A DNA stretch of 64,000 nt from Montifringilla adamsi (GCA_017590115.1 JAGGNK010006448.1:1561849-1625848), one strand, 5' to 3'. Numbered from the stretch's first letter, positions 1 through 13,584 are shown. Notes: a model not told the origin generated them from the sequence alone. Made by a program: numbers and translations.

Positions 1-127
1 AGGGAGCTATTTCCATACTTAGTGCACTGAGTACCAAGTAAAATGGACAGATTTTCAGAGGTGAGCTGCCACCAGAGCAAAGGCAGGGCTAGTTGTTTGG
101 CATTTGTAACTCTTGTGGCCTCTTGCT

Positions 128-346
128 TTACATGTCATTGGCAAAACTTGACCAGAGTTTGTAGACTACAAAGACCACATTGAAAGTGGCTGGCACAGCT
201 GTAATTAGGAAAATACAAAGCACTGCAGTAGCCTCTACTGCAGCTACTGAATGGTCAGTCTGGCTAATAAAAGTTCCAGAATCAGATGTCTTCTTAAAAT
301 CCATTACCATAGAATTCCCCTTGGAACTGCAGTTAGTTTCATCAAT
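128..346 (-). CDS. Possible terminal coding exon with membrane segment, unrecognised
   Basis: A minus-strand frame is open from just after a TGA (plus positions 347-349) to a TAA at 128-130. From its ATG at 308-310 it encodes 60 residues; the first ~22 are polar, followed by ~25 hydrophobic residues (AVLCIFLITAVPATF and onward) and a short tail ending KLWSSFANDM. This would suit the C-terminal anchor of a type I membrane or GPI-precursor protein. A minus-strand CTAACTGCAG lies at 327-336 and could serve as a splice acceptor, though the pyrimidine tract is weak. I do not recognise the protein. A 60-codon frame in AT-rich DNA can arise by chance, so this is a candidate only. Confidence 0.2.
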   Translation of the reverse strand: MDETNCSSKGNSMVMDFKKTSDSGTFISQTDHSVAAVEATAVLCIFLITAVPATFNVVFVVYKLWSSFANDM

Positions 347-349
347 TCA

Positions 350-1164
350 TGGCTTTATGAGCTAGCCAATTAATATGAGTGATATCCTGACTTCCGCTCA
401 TAAAAACAATCTCTCTCTAATGCTAGTATAATTTGGAGATATAATACTCAAAGAAGTAACTTTCTGAACAGTGAGGACGGCACTCTATATAGAGCTCATC
501 TACCCTTATGCAAAATCTATATCACCAAGGCAATGAATTCTCTTTTTGAAGACATACACTGAATAGCACACACCCAAAATGTGTAACAAACATTTAAAGT
601 GCGTACAAGAATCAGCATCTGGTAAAATATTTGGCGACTTATTATTTTCTTCAGACTCAGTAAGAAAGTAATAACAGCTATCTCCAGTTTCTCTAGATAT
701 TGTCATCATATTTTATGCATAGTCTGTTACAGAGGACCATATTTGTTCCAAAGGCAGATATATTCACTTCAGTGAGAGTCAGATCTATTTATTCCAGAAG
801 TGAATATGAGATTGAATTATGCCAATCAAGAAAGGTATAAAATTATAGTTATTTTAATTGAGGTCCTAGATATGATAGTCACAGATCTTTCAGAATACAT
901 GTTAATTATACTGTCATTGTTTTTTATAGTTTCCAATTATATTGTGAGGGATCTCATAATGGGACAGAGATCAAAGCTATTTGAATATCAATACCAATCA
1001 GCATTGCTGATTCTTTCTGTTTACTTGACCTTTAAAGTAAGTAAGATTTCCTTGGAAAAAATAGAAATTCTCATATCACTAGGCAGAGTCGGTGGTTTTG
1101 GTTTTGTTGAATTTCCTCAAACTCTTTATTTGATGTAACTTAAATGTAAGGACAATCATAGCCT
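350..1164. other. Anonymous AT-rich non-coding DNA
   Basis: No repeat family, RNA gene or convincing exon is visible. A 112-codon plus-strand frame (800-1138) is rich in Ile, Leu and Tyr, as expected of random AT-rich sequence, and shows no motif. Confidence 0.5.
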
Positions 1165-1400
1165 GAAGGGTTTTTTTTATTTTTCCTTTGTGGTTTTTTT
1201 TTTTTTTTTGTTTGTTTTTTGTTTTGTTTTGTTTTGGTTTGGTTTGGTTTGTTTTGGTTTGGTTTGGTTTTGGTTTTGTTTTAGTTTTCTGTTTGGTTTG
1301 ATTTTTTTGTTTAGTTTTTGTTCTTGTTTTCAGGGTTTTTTTTGTTTGGTTGGTTGGTTTTTGTTTGTTTTTGTTTTGTTTTTATTTTTGTTTAATTCCA
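1165..1400. repeat. T/G low-complexity tract
   Basis: About 235 bp of the plus strand consists almost only of T and G, as interleaved TTTTG, GGTTT and TTGG runs. The 71-codon Phe/Leu/Val/Gly frame inside it is an artefact of composition. Similar plus-strand T/G blocks occur near 41.58 and 49.15 kb. Confidence 0.9.
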
Positions 1401-2127
1401 TTTGATTAAAAGTCACTGTATTTCCTTGAGATGACAGCTTTGTTATTTTGATATGGGAGATAATACCAACATTGACATTAGAATAGAGCTTGCAAGAGAG
1501 TAATAAATATGTTGAAGAGGAAATAAGCATCTACTTCTTTAAAATATAATATGTGTGCTGTTGTGCCATGGGCAGTCATTTTAAGAAAAAACATGAAAAA
1601 TATCAGATATTTTTCTCCACCTGATTATTTTGAACTTGTCTGATATAGGTATACCAATATATTTGTATTTTTATATATGATGGTTTCACCAAAAGCAGTG
1701 ACATCTATGCGTAGACATTATTTGGAATGTCTTTATCCCATCACCTTTAACGGACTTTTAACACTGATTATCCGCTGTCATTCTTTAATGGACTACCTGA
1801 TGACAGGCAGGATTCAGGGACACCACATACCTAGCCTCAGTAACTCAGACTTAGTTGTTTGTAGGATTTCATAAAATACCAGACAGTGGCATTAATCCAA
1901 CCATGGAGCAGGAGATGTAGTTTGAGAGGTATTGCAGGATAGATAGGTAGCCACTACACTCCAGAGAAGTATTACACCCTTGGTCTTAAGGTCAGCCACT
2001 GAGATTGTAAAAGAAACATATTTTAATGATTGCTTCCACCAGACTCAGGATCAGACCAGGAAGCCTCTGGATGCTACGTGTAGGGATCCAGCTATCTTCA
2101 AAATCCATCCTTCAGTTACTGACAAGC

Positions 2128-2159
2128 TTTAGATGGCTTTTTACCCAAAGCCATCTAAA
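2128..2159. other. Perfect 13-bp stem hairpin
   Basis: TTTAGATGGCTTT (2128-2140) is followed by a 6-base spacer and its exact reverse complement AAAGCCATCTAAA (2147-2159). The structure is seen directly. At 32 nt it is shorter than a typical pre-miRNA, and no function is inferred. Confidence 0.7.
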
Positions 2160-2530
2160 ATTCAATTTCTATGTGATGTATGTTCTGTAAAGCAGTATTC
2201 TCATCTGTGTCTTGACTAGAGAATCAATTTCTTTATTACTATTATTCAACAAGTATATTTGAGAAAGCAACTTGGATTTACTGGCCATAAAAATATGATT
2301 TTAGCTATCTGTGGGTCCTAATTTTAGATTATGGAAGTCTGCTGAAGATAAAATTCAGAATTAAGGATCTGATTTGTCTTGTAAAGATTTAGCCAAAGAT
2401 TTAGCTGAGCTTATATAGTGTAAGTAGGTGGATCAGTCTGTCTAAAAATATCTATGGTCATTAGAGGTCAAAACATACGAGAGAAAATCTTTTTCAAAAA
2501 AGAGTCTATGGAGGTATAACCTTCATCATA

Positions 2531-2561
2531 ACAAAAAACAAACAAACAAACAAAAAAAAAG
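2531..2561. repeat. CAAA-type A-rich simple repeat
   Basis: A short run of ACAAAAAACAAACAAACAAA type followed by an A run. It may be the remnant of a retroposon tail, but no element body is recognised beside it. Confidence 0.8.
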
Positions 2562-5500
2562 AGCCGTGTACAATAAATATCCTGCAGATGAAAAAAGCTA
2601 TGGAACTGTGAGCAAATGAACTCACATACACTTAATTTTCTAACTATACATTCCTGTATTAAGCTCCACCCTTCTCCTATTTTAGGAAATACCATACTCA
2701 AGGAGGAATCCAAACATTTTCATAATTTCTGAAACAGAGATAGCAGGGGACAAAATATATAAGAATTCCAGCAAGTATTTTTTGTTTGCTTTGTGGGCTA
2801 GTTTTGAGAAACAGAAACCTGTGGGCAAATAGCGTTATTAAGGTCTGAATAATTCTGTACTCAGTCACATCACTTGCAGCTTCTCACACAGCTGCATTTT
2901 ATTTACATGCACACACAAATATGTTATGTTATTGTTTAATTTTGTCATACATATCTAATGTGCATTGGTAGCAGAGAACTCAATTCTTGCTCGCAAAGGA
3001 TGTGAAATGATAGACTGATTTTCCCTCCTCAGTGAGATTTTTCTCACATGAATGGATTTAGTATTTAGAGGGGCTAAGCACATATATACACTGACAGCTT
3101 AAAAATTTAGCTCTTTTATTTTTTGTTATATTCATAGGAAGCTGCATCTTCCTGCTTGCCTCTGCTCTACCCACTCATTTAATTTCCAGACCCATCTTAT
3201 CTGGTCCACATGGGAATCACCAGAGATATCACAGAAGCTTCTCAACCTCTTGGGAATCTGCTTGCTTCTTTTTCTTGTGCTAGTTCACTTTGTCCTCCAA
3301 GTAAGAATTCAAATGTCAATCATTTTTTGTTCAATTTCATGGGGTAGAATCACAAAAATGGCAACCAATCCAATTGCAAATTACTTGATGAATCTTCTTT
3401 GAAGAGTTGCCAATAATGCTAATCATCAAATGGTTGAATTCAGCTCTGTAGAAATGCATTTGTGAAGAACAGCAATCTCTGTGACTTTGACAAAGGAACT
3501 GCTGACTTGCCTCACTGTTTGTCTTTTGATGTGAAAGAGCAAATCGATTTATAGAGCTTTTGCTTGCAGATGTAGGATATGATTAGTATGCAGAAAGACC
3601 TTTCTACAGTGTCATTTGTTTATTTAGCTGTCTCTGCACTCAACCCTGATTGTGTATACTTAATTAATGTATACAAAGCTAAAAGAAATAAAATCCTGGA
3701 ACCATGATCATAGAATACTGTACTACATGTCATTCGTCACTGTGAAAATGCTATTTATATTTTATTGGCTACAAGGAAGGGAAATGCATACATTTAGGAA
3801 ACTGTTTAAAAACTCCTTATGTTTGCCAAAAGCAGCCAGTTATATTTACACCAAAAAAATGTCAATGAAAGTGGTTCAATTTAAGTAGAAGGTTCTTTTT
3901 TTCCCAGTGTTTAAATTTTTATTCCAAACAGTTGTTGAGTCTTTATAAAAAGGTACCTCTGATGCCTTCCTGAGGTCAAAGTACTCTGTAAAACATCCTA
4001 AGAGACCTGAATCATCCTGTTCTTCAAGGCCTCCTGGTTCTGTTGTTTGGAAATTTTAGCTGAGAAAGAGTTTAAAGAGGAAAGGAGAGACACTAGAGAC
4101 CTTCATGTCAATAATGAATGATCAATAGAAGTCACACACTAGAAAATTGACATTCAGTCAGCAATTCTGTGTTATTCATGCACATTTTACATTGTCTGTT
4201 CAGGTTTGTTGTGAGGAAAGTAGATACAGAAAGGCAGAAAAATTTAGAAATCACCAGAATACCAAATAATGGAATCCAGAGTGACATCTAGTGACATGCT
4301 GCATAAGAAGCATGAACGTTTAATTACTTGAAATATACTGATTTTACTAGTCATATTAATTACAGCTTTCCAGAGAAATTCCTTAAAAAATGTTACAGAA
4401 GTTTCTTAAAAAATGCATTTCATTAGCATATGAGAACATTCACAATTCAAATTACTGAAATGTTTGCTTTAGTCTGTTGTTAGCAGCAATTAATATTGAA
4501 GCAAATTTTGTACAGAAACATTTTAGAAGTTTATTAATACTGATTTAATAACTAGTTTGTCACTATGGATTCACCTTATAAATAATTTCATGAACCCATC
4601 TGCAAGATCTTAAACTCTTATGTCCTTCAGCCATGAGCACTGAGTCAAAATCATAAGCTAATTAATCTAATTCAGGGTTCTGTACCATATTTTTCAAGAT
4701 GGCAGATTTCTATATACATGAGCAAATTGTGTTTGACTTTTTGTCTGTTTTAAACTTTTTCATGGTATTAACTGCAGAATTCTGGTGACTGGAAGTGCTG
4801 TGAGGAAGGAGATTGCTATCACAAAGTTGAAATCCAGAATACCCTGTTCTCAACTCAGTGTCCATCAAATACTGACACAGACGACAATGCTCTTAATTTC
4901 AATGGCACGAATAAGCAAGAGAAATTCATGTTATTAAAAGAAGGAGATGATCTGCAAAGATCATGGAATAATGAAATGCTAAAAGGAATCATATAGAATT
5001 CTCCAGGTATATCCCTTAAATAATATAGAAATACATTTGGAAAGTGACTTGCAAATTACGTTAATGATACTACACTTCCGTAAATAAAAAAGTGAAGAAA
5101 TCCCTCCCTGGGACTAAAATAATTTTGTGGGTTGTAATGGATTAATGTAGAAGTTTCTCTAATCGAATTTGCTCCTTTAAATCACATCTTTGTTCATTTT
5201 TCAACTTCAATGTACAAGAAATGTTTGTCATTTTCATATTTTTACTAAAATCATTGCAGCACAGAGAGGAGGCGAGAGAAAAGATATCACATATTAGACT
5301 GATTAAGCTTCCATGTCAGTAACTTTAAATCAACAAATCAATTAATGGGAGAGAGGAAAAAAGAACACTTAAAGTATTTGGACAAAATAAGTCTATATTT
5401 GTCTCTGGGGCCATCTTCTTTCTAGAGAGGAACCAGTAAATATCTAATAAGTAAAATGCATTTATGGCATAACAGCCATAAAACACAGATATTTTAAATT

Positions 5501-8500
5501 TAAAAATTAGTTGGTTGTATAGAAACCTCCATCACTCTAGGCACTAGATTTCTCTCTATGTTTTTTTATGTGTTTTCTCCTTCTTGCCCTACATACTTCA
5601 GGTGTTCATCACAAATATCCTCTTGAAATCTAGAAAATGAAAATACTCTAGGATACATTTTCCTGCAAATTCTTAATTCTACATATAACAAGCCTCAGAA
5701 GCTAATTTCAAAGAGGGAAATACTATAGTTTCAATTTCAATGTACAGTTTACCAGTCTCTTCTTCTTTTTTTTTTTCATTTTTTAGAAATTTAGGATTAT
5801 TGAGAGTATCAAAGTCTTAGGCATCCTCTCCCTTACTTATACTCTTCTAGAAAAGTGTAGAATGTGACATACTGGCCAGGTAAACTGAATCCAGCTGTTT
5901 TTATCATTGGCATAAAAGAAAGTAGATTATGCTTACAGTGAAATTTTACTTTTTGTCTTAATTGCACAAACCCCTGCATTCTGTGCATATATCCAGTAAT
6001 TTCCTTTCTTCTTTCCCTTGAATATCCTTGTCCCCATACTCTACACAGCAGTTTATCTTAATTTATTCTCCCCAACTTTTCATGTTTTTTTTTTAACTCT
6101 TCACACTTAAAATCTCTTCCAAAATTCCTCTTTTATATCCTCACTACTAAGGATAGTTTATCTTTTACATTAGCAGAAACAAACCAAATAACCAACCAAC
6201 AAACTAGACAAGAATGTCACAAAAACTCAAAGAATAACCCTCAAAGGACGGCATCTCTTTTAAAAATCTCTAATTACCTTCAGTGCTACGACATCAGATC
6301 AATTTTATTATGACTACCCTCCAACTCTTTTTTTCCCCAACAAGCTTAGGAAAAAGTTGTCTTCCTTCACAGACAAAAGGATAAGAAGTATCCAATTCTA
6401 TCAAGAGACAAGGCAAAAAAATGGCTTTTTTCAGAAATCAAGGTAGAAATTTTAAAAAATATGGAAAACATGTTTTTTAATTGAACTTCTCCCATGGTTT
6501 TAAGAAAACCATTTTGAGTTTATCTACATAAATGAAAACAGCTGCAGCTATTCTTAGTGAACACCATCTTGGTTGAGACCTTAACACATAAAATCTTTCA
6601 CTTCCAGGCTGAAGAGTGGTAAAGTTGTCAAGCGTGGAAACAAAGCAGCAGTAATTACTACTTTCCATTTGAAAGTCCTGAATTTTTGGGAGTTACACAT
6701 CACTTAAACCCTATTTCTTTTTCTTTCATATTTTTTTTCCTTCCCTGAACTGCTCAAAACTCTCTTCCATCCTCTGTGCTCCTTTTCCATTTCCATCATC
6801 TCCACTGAATTTCATTACTTAGAGGCAATTCCTCCAGTTTTGCCCCTGGTAGTTGCTGTGATCAGTGCTCATATAAAACAAGGTAACTCTAGCACAAAAC
6901 AAGACCAACAAGTGCAACACAAAACTTGAGCTCCAGTATGCATAAGATAGCAGTCACAGTGACAGCTGGATTGTACCATGAAATCTGAGACCCTCAGAAG
7001 GTGTTCTTTTAATTAAATAGAGTTAATTCAAATATGTCATGCTTTGCACTTTCTCTGAAGCTGCTGGTGCATTATTTTCCTAAGAATGATGACCTAATTA
7101 AATAGATTTTGGCATAGACACACGAAATCTTCTCTTATTTCATTCACTCAGAAAAGAGTATAATTCTTTCATAACTGCAGGAGAAAAACTATTTCTCAAT
7201 ACCTCTTCAGTGCATAATGAACATTAAACAGGAAATACCAGCACAATGCACCTTTATTATTTTTCAGATGTTGAAAAGGTGTAGACCAAGACAAGGATTT
7301 ATTAATGGATTTGGATGCCTAATGGCCCTAGGCTTTTTTCAAAAACACAAGCCAGGAGAGAGATGTTCTCAGCAGGTTTGCACAACAATTTGATGGAATA
7401 ACTTCTTATATTTTAATCATAGTCTTTAGATTAATGACTGGCACAAGAGTGTGTAGATTTCCTGGACTGGTTTTCTAGTTCTCATTTTGATATCATTACT
7501 ATTAATGTTCTCTTAATTTTCCTTATTCTCATTAAGGTTGATAATCTCTCTCTGATCTCAGAAGTTTTTATGTCTTGATTCATTCTTCACCCACAATGCT
7601 ATAAAACTTTCAAGCAAAGCTTGGTTAACTAATTGTACAAGAGAAAGGGCAACCACAATCTGTTTCCCTGACCCTAGTTTTAACCAAAGTAGTTGCTGTT
7701 TTCCTTCTCTGTTCCAAGAGGTTGTGTGTGTGGACATGCATGTTATATTTGTTGTGAGAATACCCAACTGAGATTAAAAAATGCCATGGCTGAGGCTGCT
7801 GAAAAATTTTGGAAAAAAATGTGGAAAGCAAACAAATAAAAGCCCCCAAAATTCACTGGTTTGCAAAGCAGAAGACTGTTTTAAGCATCATGCTCTAGAA
7901 ACAAACTTGCCCATTGATCCTTTCTCATCCTTTTAATAAAGGGGCAGGGGTAACCTTTAGATAAACTAGTGGCCATTTTGAATCACTGTCCAAATTATCA
8001 AACACTGGATACAGACAGACATTATAATCACAGATATCTTTCTTTTGCACACACTGAGGATAAACAATTTAAAAGAAACAAGCATGCAAACACAGACATT
8101 AAGGGAGCATGCAGGTCAGGGTTCTAGTGCCAACTATGTTTAGATTGGAGAGGGGAGAGAGTGATGGTCATGTTACTATTCCAGCGAAAAAAGATCATAT
8201 AAGTCACAGAGCACTTACTGCTGCTCTTCCAGATCTACAGAGGCAGACATTGATCCATAACCAGAGACTTGCAGAACATCTTCTGTCTTTTACCTTGTTT
8301 TTTGAGCTGATAATTTTGATAATCGAGTTAGAAATCTTCTGCCTAAACCTGCCATTATTGTTTCACAATACTACTCTTAGACTTCAACCAAAGTAAATAC
8401 TAGACTTAATATTCTGAAATTAAATATAATTAAAGAAAATCTGTAAATAGACCTCTGTTGTAAAACATAGCAGAACAAAAAGACTGTTGAAGTTTTTAAA

Positions 8501-9689
8501 TCCACTGCTGCAAAAGTGGTGCATGTGATTGCAAGGCTAGGCTCACCTCCTGCTGTTTGCAGTGCCCTGTGAGCACTCTGAGTGTGGTGCTTTGGAGGCT
8601 GCCTTTGGGAGCTGTAATAGTGATGGTACTTGGGGAACCAAGCATGGAAGCATTCATAGCCCCTTCAGGACTTGATTTTGTACTCTCCTTGATGCAGCCA
8701 TAAAAGAACAGTTCCTCTGACAGATCATCTTTGGGAAATTTTCAGTTCAGATGGTGTTTCATATAACAAAATGGAGACTTTTTGGGTTTTGCAAAGACAA
8801 GAAAAGAAATTACAAAGAAGCTGTATTAGATAGGAAGAAAAACTACACAGCTTCTAATTGTACTTCTCATATGAGGGTCAGAGACATTCAATAATCTACA
8901 TGCAAGTTTTGGGGTTCATTTTCTCCCAGAGGCACTTGGATCTTGGCACTGACCTTTTCTCCAACACAAGCTTGACTCAGCCTTTTCATCCTTGACTAAA
9001 AAAGAATTGATACTTTCTCTGCATACCCAGTCCATATTTTTTCAAAAGCAAGACTAAGAAAAAAAATAGAGCAATAGAAAATTACACATCAGTCACAGCA
9101 CTTCTGCCAAAGAGGTAAATGCTTCCTTGGAATTACCTGACTGACATCCATATGGAGAGTCTGGATGAAATTTACCTTCTGGCATGTCAATGAGAATAAT
9201 AGTTTTTAATACAATGTCGATTTTCCTGCTAATGGTCCATTTCCATTTGACCGTTTTATCGCACAAATGATAAAATAAAATTACATAGTACTGTATTTAA
9301 GAGGAAGAAAAGCCAAGTGGATTCTAAAGCTGAATATTTTATATAGAAAGATTGACAGAATAGGTGTCTCTTATAGGACACTTTCAAAGGAACAGAATTC
9401 TAAATAAAGAATTTTTATTTTAAAAATGCTAAGTACAAACAAATTTAAGACAGAAAAAAAACCAATTAAAAAATCAGTTGAAAAACATTGCTAAGTAAAT
9501 AGAAATTTTTCTTTCCCCCGATCCTATAAAAGTAATTCCAGTTTTGGGGATTTTAAAGGGAAGATCTTATTAAAATATACCTGAAAACCTCTCCAGTACT
9601 CCTATAGTTGCTACAAAATATTCTACGCCCCAAATGCAAGAGGAGAACAGTGACTTCAGAAAAACTATTGCGTAGCATAATGGTGCCCT

Positions 9690-10340
9690 CATTCCTTAGC
9701 CTGTATTATAATTCATTTCTACTTCTAAATGTATATAATTACATTTAAAGATGTTCCTTAGATGAAATTTCGTGTAATTACTATGATCCTGCTTAATAAT
9801 GAATGCTTTGAGAAACAAAACAACAGATCCAAATATAATATCCCTCCTTAAAGTGTAAGTCAAAGGCTATCCACATGGAAGACTGAAAAATAATCAGATT
9901 TTGCATTCCATCCTTTCAACAATGCAACTGCACTTTCAAATATGCTTTGTTGTTTTCTTTTAATTCACAAAAATTAATCTTATAGATGTAGATGCCAGAT
10001 TTGCATTAATTAAAACTCCACTGTAGAAGCCAGGCTTAATTGCAATCAAATTTGCTTAATTATGCATGGCGAGAGATTCCCAATTGAGAAAGGTTTTAGT
10101 AAGGATTTTTGTTTTTTATACTGACAAAATAAATTGAAATTGTCATTTTTTGTGTTTTATGTAACACTTGTAAATAATTTGTGGAGCACCTTAAGTCTTC
10201 TATGTAAAGCAATGTTATTGCTTAAGTAATTATAACAATCTGCATTTTTCATTGTTAATTGTGGGTGTCAGCCTCATTAATTTTAATTTACAGCCTGTAA
10301 TGAAATTAAGAAAATTTTGTGCTGATCTGCTGAAACTTGT
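9690..10340. promoter_or_regulatory. Candidate homeodomain/POU-rich enhancer
   Basis: Seen: an octamer-like ATTTGCAT (9999-10006) overlaps ATTAATTAA (10005-10013), followed by TTAATTGCAAT (10036-10046) and CTTAATTATGCAT (10055-10067), with more ATTA cores and CATTGTT-type words up to 10340. Known: such clusters of POU, homeodomain and SOX-like words are common in conserved developmental enhancers in vertebrate gene deserts. Inference: a possible conserved non-coding element. High AT content alone also produces many ATTA words, so without cross-species comparison this is weak. Confidence 0.2.
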
Positions 10341-11559
10341 CTTATAGAAAGTTACTTAATAAAACTGAAGTTCAGAAAAGTAAGAAATTTGTTCGTACAT
10401 CGTCAAGACAAGTAAGAAATGTTCATTTTTCTCAGAAGTTTTGCTTCTAATTTTAAATCAATATGTAGTGCAGCAATTTGTGTCAGAAAGTTTGAGAAAG
10501 TTCAGTCTGAAAATTTTTCACTTCAAAGAGTAATTACATAGAATGTACACATAATATGTAGTTTTATTTATAACAGATAATGTGTCACTGCGCTGAAAAA
10601 ATATGTTGTAGCACTATTCTATTGTTCGTCTCACAGGACCAATTTTTTTCCTCTGCAAAAACATTGGTTTTTTTTTTTTTTCTGCACATTTCTGAAACTT
10701 CCCTAAACCGTAATATTCCTAAAATGAAGCATAATAACCTATTCAAAAGCCTATGCTCACATTGTCTATGGGCCCTTTCCTTTGAGTTTCTTTTTTAATA
10801 TACTCAGTCTTCTGCTTTTCAGACTTCAGCCCTTCAAAACTATATCCTCCCCTTCCTCTGTTCTGCTGAGCTTGCATCAGCCCCAGCCATGCAAGAAAAC
10901 AGAAAGATATGGCTTAATTACTCTGCAACTTTATTAATTTAATTTATCTGGGGACTATCCAGCAGCAATTTCTATAATACAGGTAATAAATTTTTCATTA
11001 ATTATTTTCACTTGTAGGAGGGCTGCCATTAGCTTTCATTCCCTCTGGTAGCAGGTCCTTGGCCCTCTGTGTGTGATCCACCACCATTGTTAAATGATGG
11101 AATGGAAGGATGGCTTTGCATCTTGTCATGCAAGGCTTTGAGAGTCCTGCTTCCAGTACCCACGCCCTTTTGAGGAGGCTTTTGGATTTTGCCCTTTTCT
11201 AATGCAGGTTTTCTGAGGAAGCAGATCCTCTATGAGTATCTGAGATGGATTTTACTTGGAGAGGCAGATGGCAGGAGGAGCAGTGGGCTAGACAGTCTGA
11301 GTTATATCCCCTCACAGATTAACAGGGTCAGTTAGTTCACTTGAGCTCCACTGACCTGCCAAGCTATCCACAGAACTTTCCTCCATCTGAATGACTGACT
11401 CCCAAAATTGGTGAAGGAAGGTGATGCTTAAAGGAGTTACAACTCTTTTTCCTAGACAGTCTGCTAAAACAAGAAAGGATCAAATTTTTACACCGTGTAT
11501 CTCAACTCAGAAGATCCACTTCACTCATTTTAATATTCCCTGTGCTATTTCATTTTTTT

Positions 11560-11614
11560 CATTTTTACTGAAAATTCTCTCATTTTTACTGAAAACTCTC
11601 TCAGTTTTACTGGA
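11560..11614. repeat. 21-bp tandem repeat, about 2.6 copies
   Basis: Units at 11560-11580 and 11581-11601 differ by one base (CATTTTTACTGAAAATTCTCT-type, with T/C near the end); a diverged partial third copy covers 11602-11614. Because 21 is a multiple of three, the frame across it encodes a repeating 7-residue pattern (FLLK-like), which is a by-product of the repeat. Confidence 0.85.
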
Positions 11615-12350
11615 TTTGCTTGTCCTTTTTTTCTTAATTGGTGTTGAGAAGCATTTATTGTTATGATCCTGCACACATTTGCACAATGCTTTGGCTGGAA
11701 AAGCATCATATGATTCCATTAAATTAAATGCAAAGAATTTGATGGAACATGAATGGCAACAGGCAAGTTGTGGAGAAAGGCTGTTATTTTTCTAGCATAC
11801 AAAGATACTTCTCAAATATCTAACACATATAATAAATTCATAAAAGTACACAAATTATAATATGCACTATTTCTTATATATAATTTTAGATAAGATATAA
11901 AATAAATTAAATAGAAAGCTTTTTTATATTTACCTGCCTTTAATAATTTCAATCTGAACAAGTGGAAGCTAGCAGGATAGAGGAAGAAATAATAAACCCT
12001 TGACTATGAAGATGGGAGAAAACTCCCTGAGCTTTGTTCTGCCCTTTGCTGTTAGTTTTTGGACACATAAACTGCTACTTTAGGCAAACATGAAAATGAA
12101 AAGCACAGTCTTCTAAAATAAGTGTGTCCCAGAACATGCTGCATGATCTTCATGACCCACCACAGTACAGATGAGATCTAAAAACACTGAAACATATAAC
12201 TATTTTATTATATCAGTGATAAAATATTTTAAAATTTCTGAGGTGATACTTCCCTACAGAAAATAAGGCATGGGGGATGTGCGTGCTTGGCTTTTTCTTC
12301 TTTTTTTTTTTTTTTTTGTCCTTTGCCCTGTAATGAAAGCATTTTCAATG

Positions 12351-12400
12351 TGCTTTTCAATATGAGCTAAAAATATATAGTGCTTTTCAATATGAGCTAA
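12351..12400. repeat. Exact 20-bp direct repeat, 30-bp period
   Basis: TGCTTTTCAATATGAGCTAA occurs at 12351-12370 and again at 12381-12400, separated by 10 bases. A degenerate further copy of the TTTTCAAT word lies just upstream. This is consistent with a local slippage duplication. Confidence 0.9.
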
Positions 12401-13584
12401 GTCTTCCCAAGATTTGCCAGAGATGATAGATGAAGTCCAAAGCAGATTGGCACTCCTGTGTTTGAACTAAGATTTGGTGGCCATAACGATTGATGGTCTT
12501 TTAGTGTGCACTAAAACTGAGAACATAATTGATCTGATGTGTTATAAAAATGTACAGAATTTAAACCAAGCAGTAATAATCTAGGCTGGTAATATCTAGC
12601 ACCTAAGCAGGTTTTCCTTTTTAAATTGATAGCAACAGCTTCTTATGAACTTCAGTGGTCTCCTGAATTTGGACACTGCTTCTGAGGGCTGTGTACAGAG
12701 CCATGTCAATAGGAGGTGAGTTCCAAACTACATGCAACTCCAATTTCAGTGCTACTCACGACCTTCATATCATCTTCCAATAGTATATGTTACTTCTGAG
12801 AGCAAGACTAGCAGTGAAGTACAAAACAAGTTGTGTTCTTTAAAAGACTGAAAAAATTACACATTCTAAGGTTATCTAGAGATCTAAGTCTTCTGATCAT
12901 GAATGTCTGCTACTCCCCAGTGTTCTAGCGAGCTGCCAAGATGTAGAGATGAGGTCTGATAGGAAAGGTATGGTAATAATACTGAAAAAAACCCCACATT
13001 TTTTAAATTATGGGGCATTTGATATGGCATAGCATAACATTTTAAATGTTAAAGCCAGTATGGGTACAGGGTCAGGGGCCAATGAGGATGGTCACTAGCA
13101 GCTTCTGGGCTTTTACTGGGCCTTTTCACAGGCACCACCTCAGCCTTCCATTTTTGCCATCCTCCCAGTAGCAGCAGTTTTACTTTGGGGATAGTCTTTA
13201 ATGGTTTGGTTTTTTTTCTTTGTGTATTTCCACCCTGTTGCTGTCCTTGCTTCATTGTCCTCCATCCCTTCATTTCTCTGAGCAAGACCAGAACAGGTTC
13301 CACTGCTCATTTCTGATACAGCCAGATTCCATTTTGCCTTCCCACCTACGACAAATCTTGGCAGCTTTGCATAGACAGGATGCATTTAATCTCTTCCAAG
13401 ACTGATAACCTCTAATCTTTTCAAGTACACACAAATGCTTACCTAATAATTTTAGTGTTCTGCTGAGGTACACAGCAGCAGTAAGCACAACAAATTACCA
13501 AGGGGTACTTCTGAAACCTGTGTCTGAAGTTCTCCTTATATGTTAGCAGGCACAGCTGTGGGGGGAAAAAAGCATTCTTTGCTC

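Larger units (their letters stand above)
1401..9689. other. Long anonymous AT-rich block
   Basis: About 8.3 kb with no recognisable transposable element, RNA gene or exon. Small features inside are annotated separately (hairpin 2128-2159, CAAA tract 2531-2561). Scattered frames of 60-95 codons on both strands overlap one another and show no motifs. Old repeats decayed beyond recognition by eye cannot be excluded. Confidence 0.5.
10341..13584. other. Anonymous non-coding block
   Basis: No element family or exon is recognised. It holds short poly-T runs (10667-10681, 12301-12317) and two local duplications listed separately. Around 11.0-11.4 kb composition is slightly GC-richer with no identifiable content. 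Confidence 0.5.

Noticed and set aside
800..1138. 112-codon plus frame as a small membrane protein
   Set aside because: Its Ile/Leu/Tyr-rich content follows from AT-rich DNA; no supporting context.
1190..1405. Phe/Leu/Gly-rich 71-codon frame
   Set aside because: Translation of a T/G low-complexity tract.
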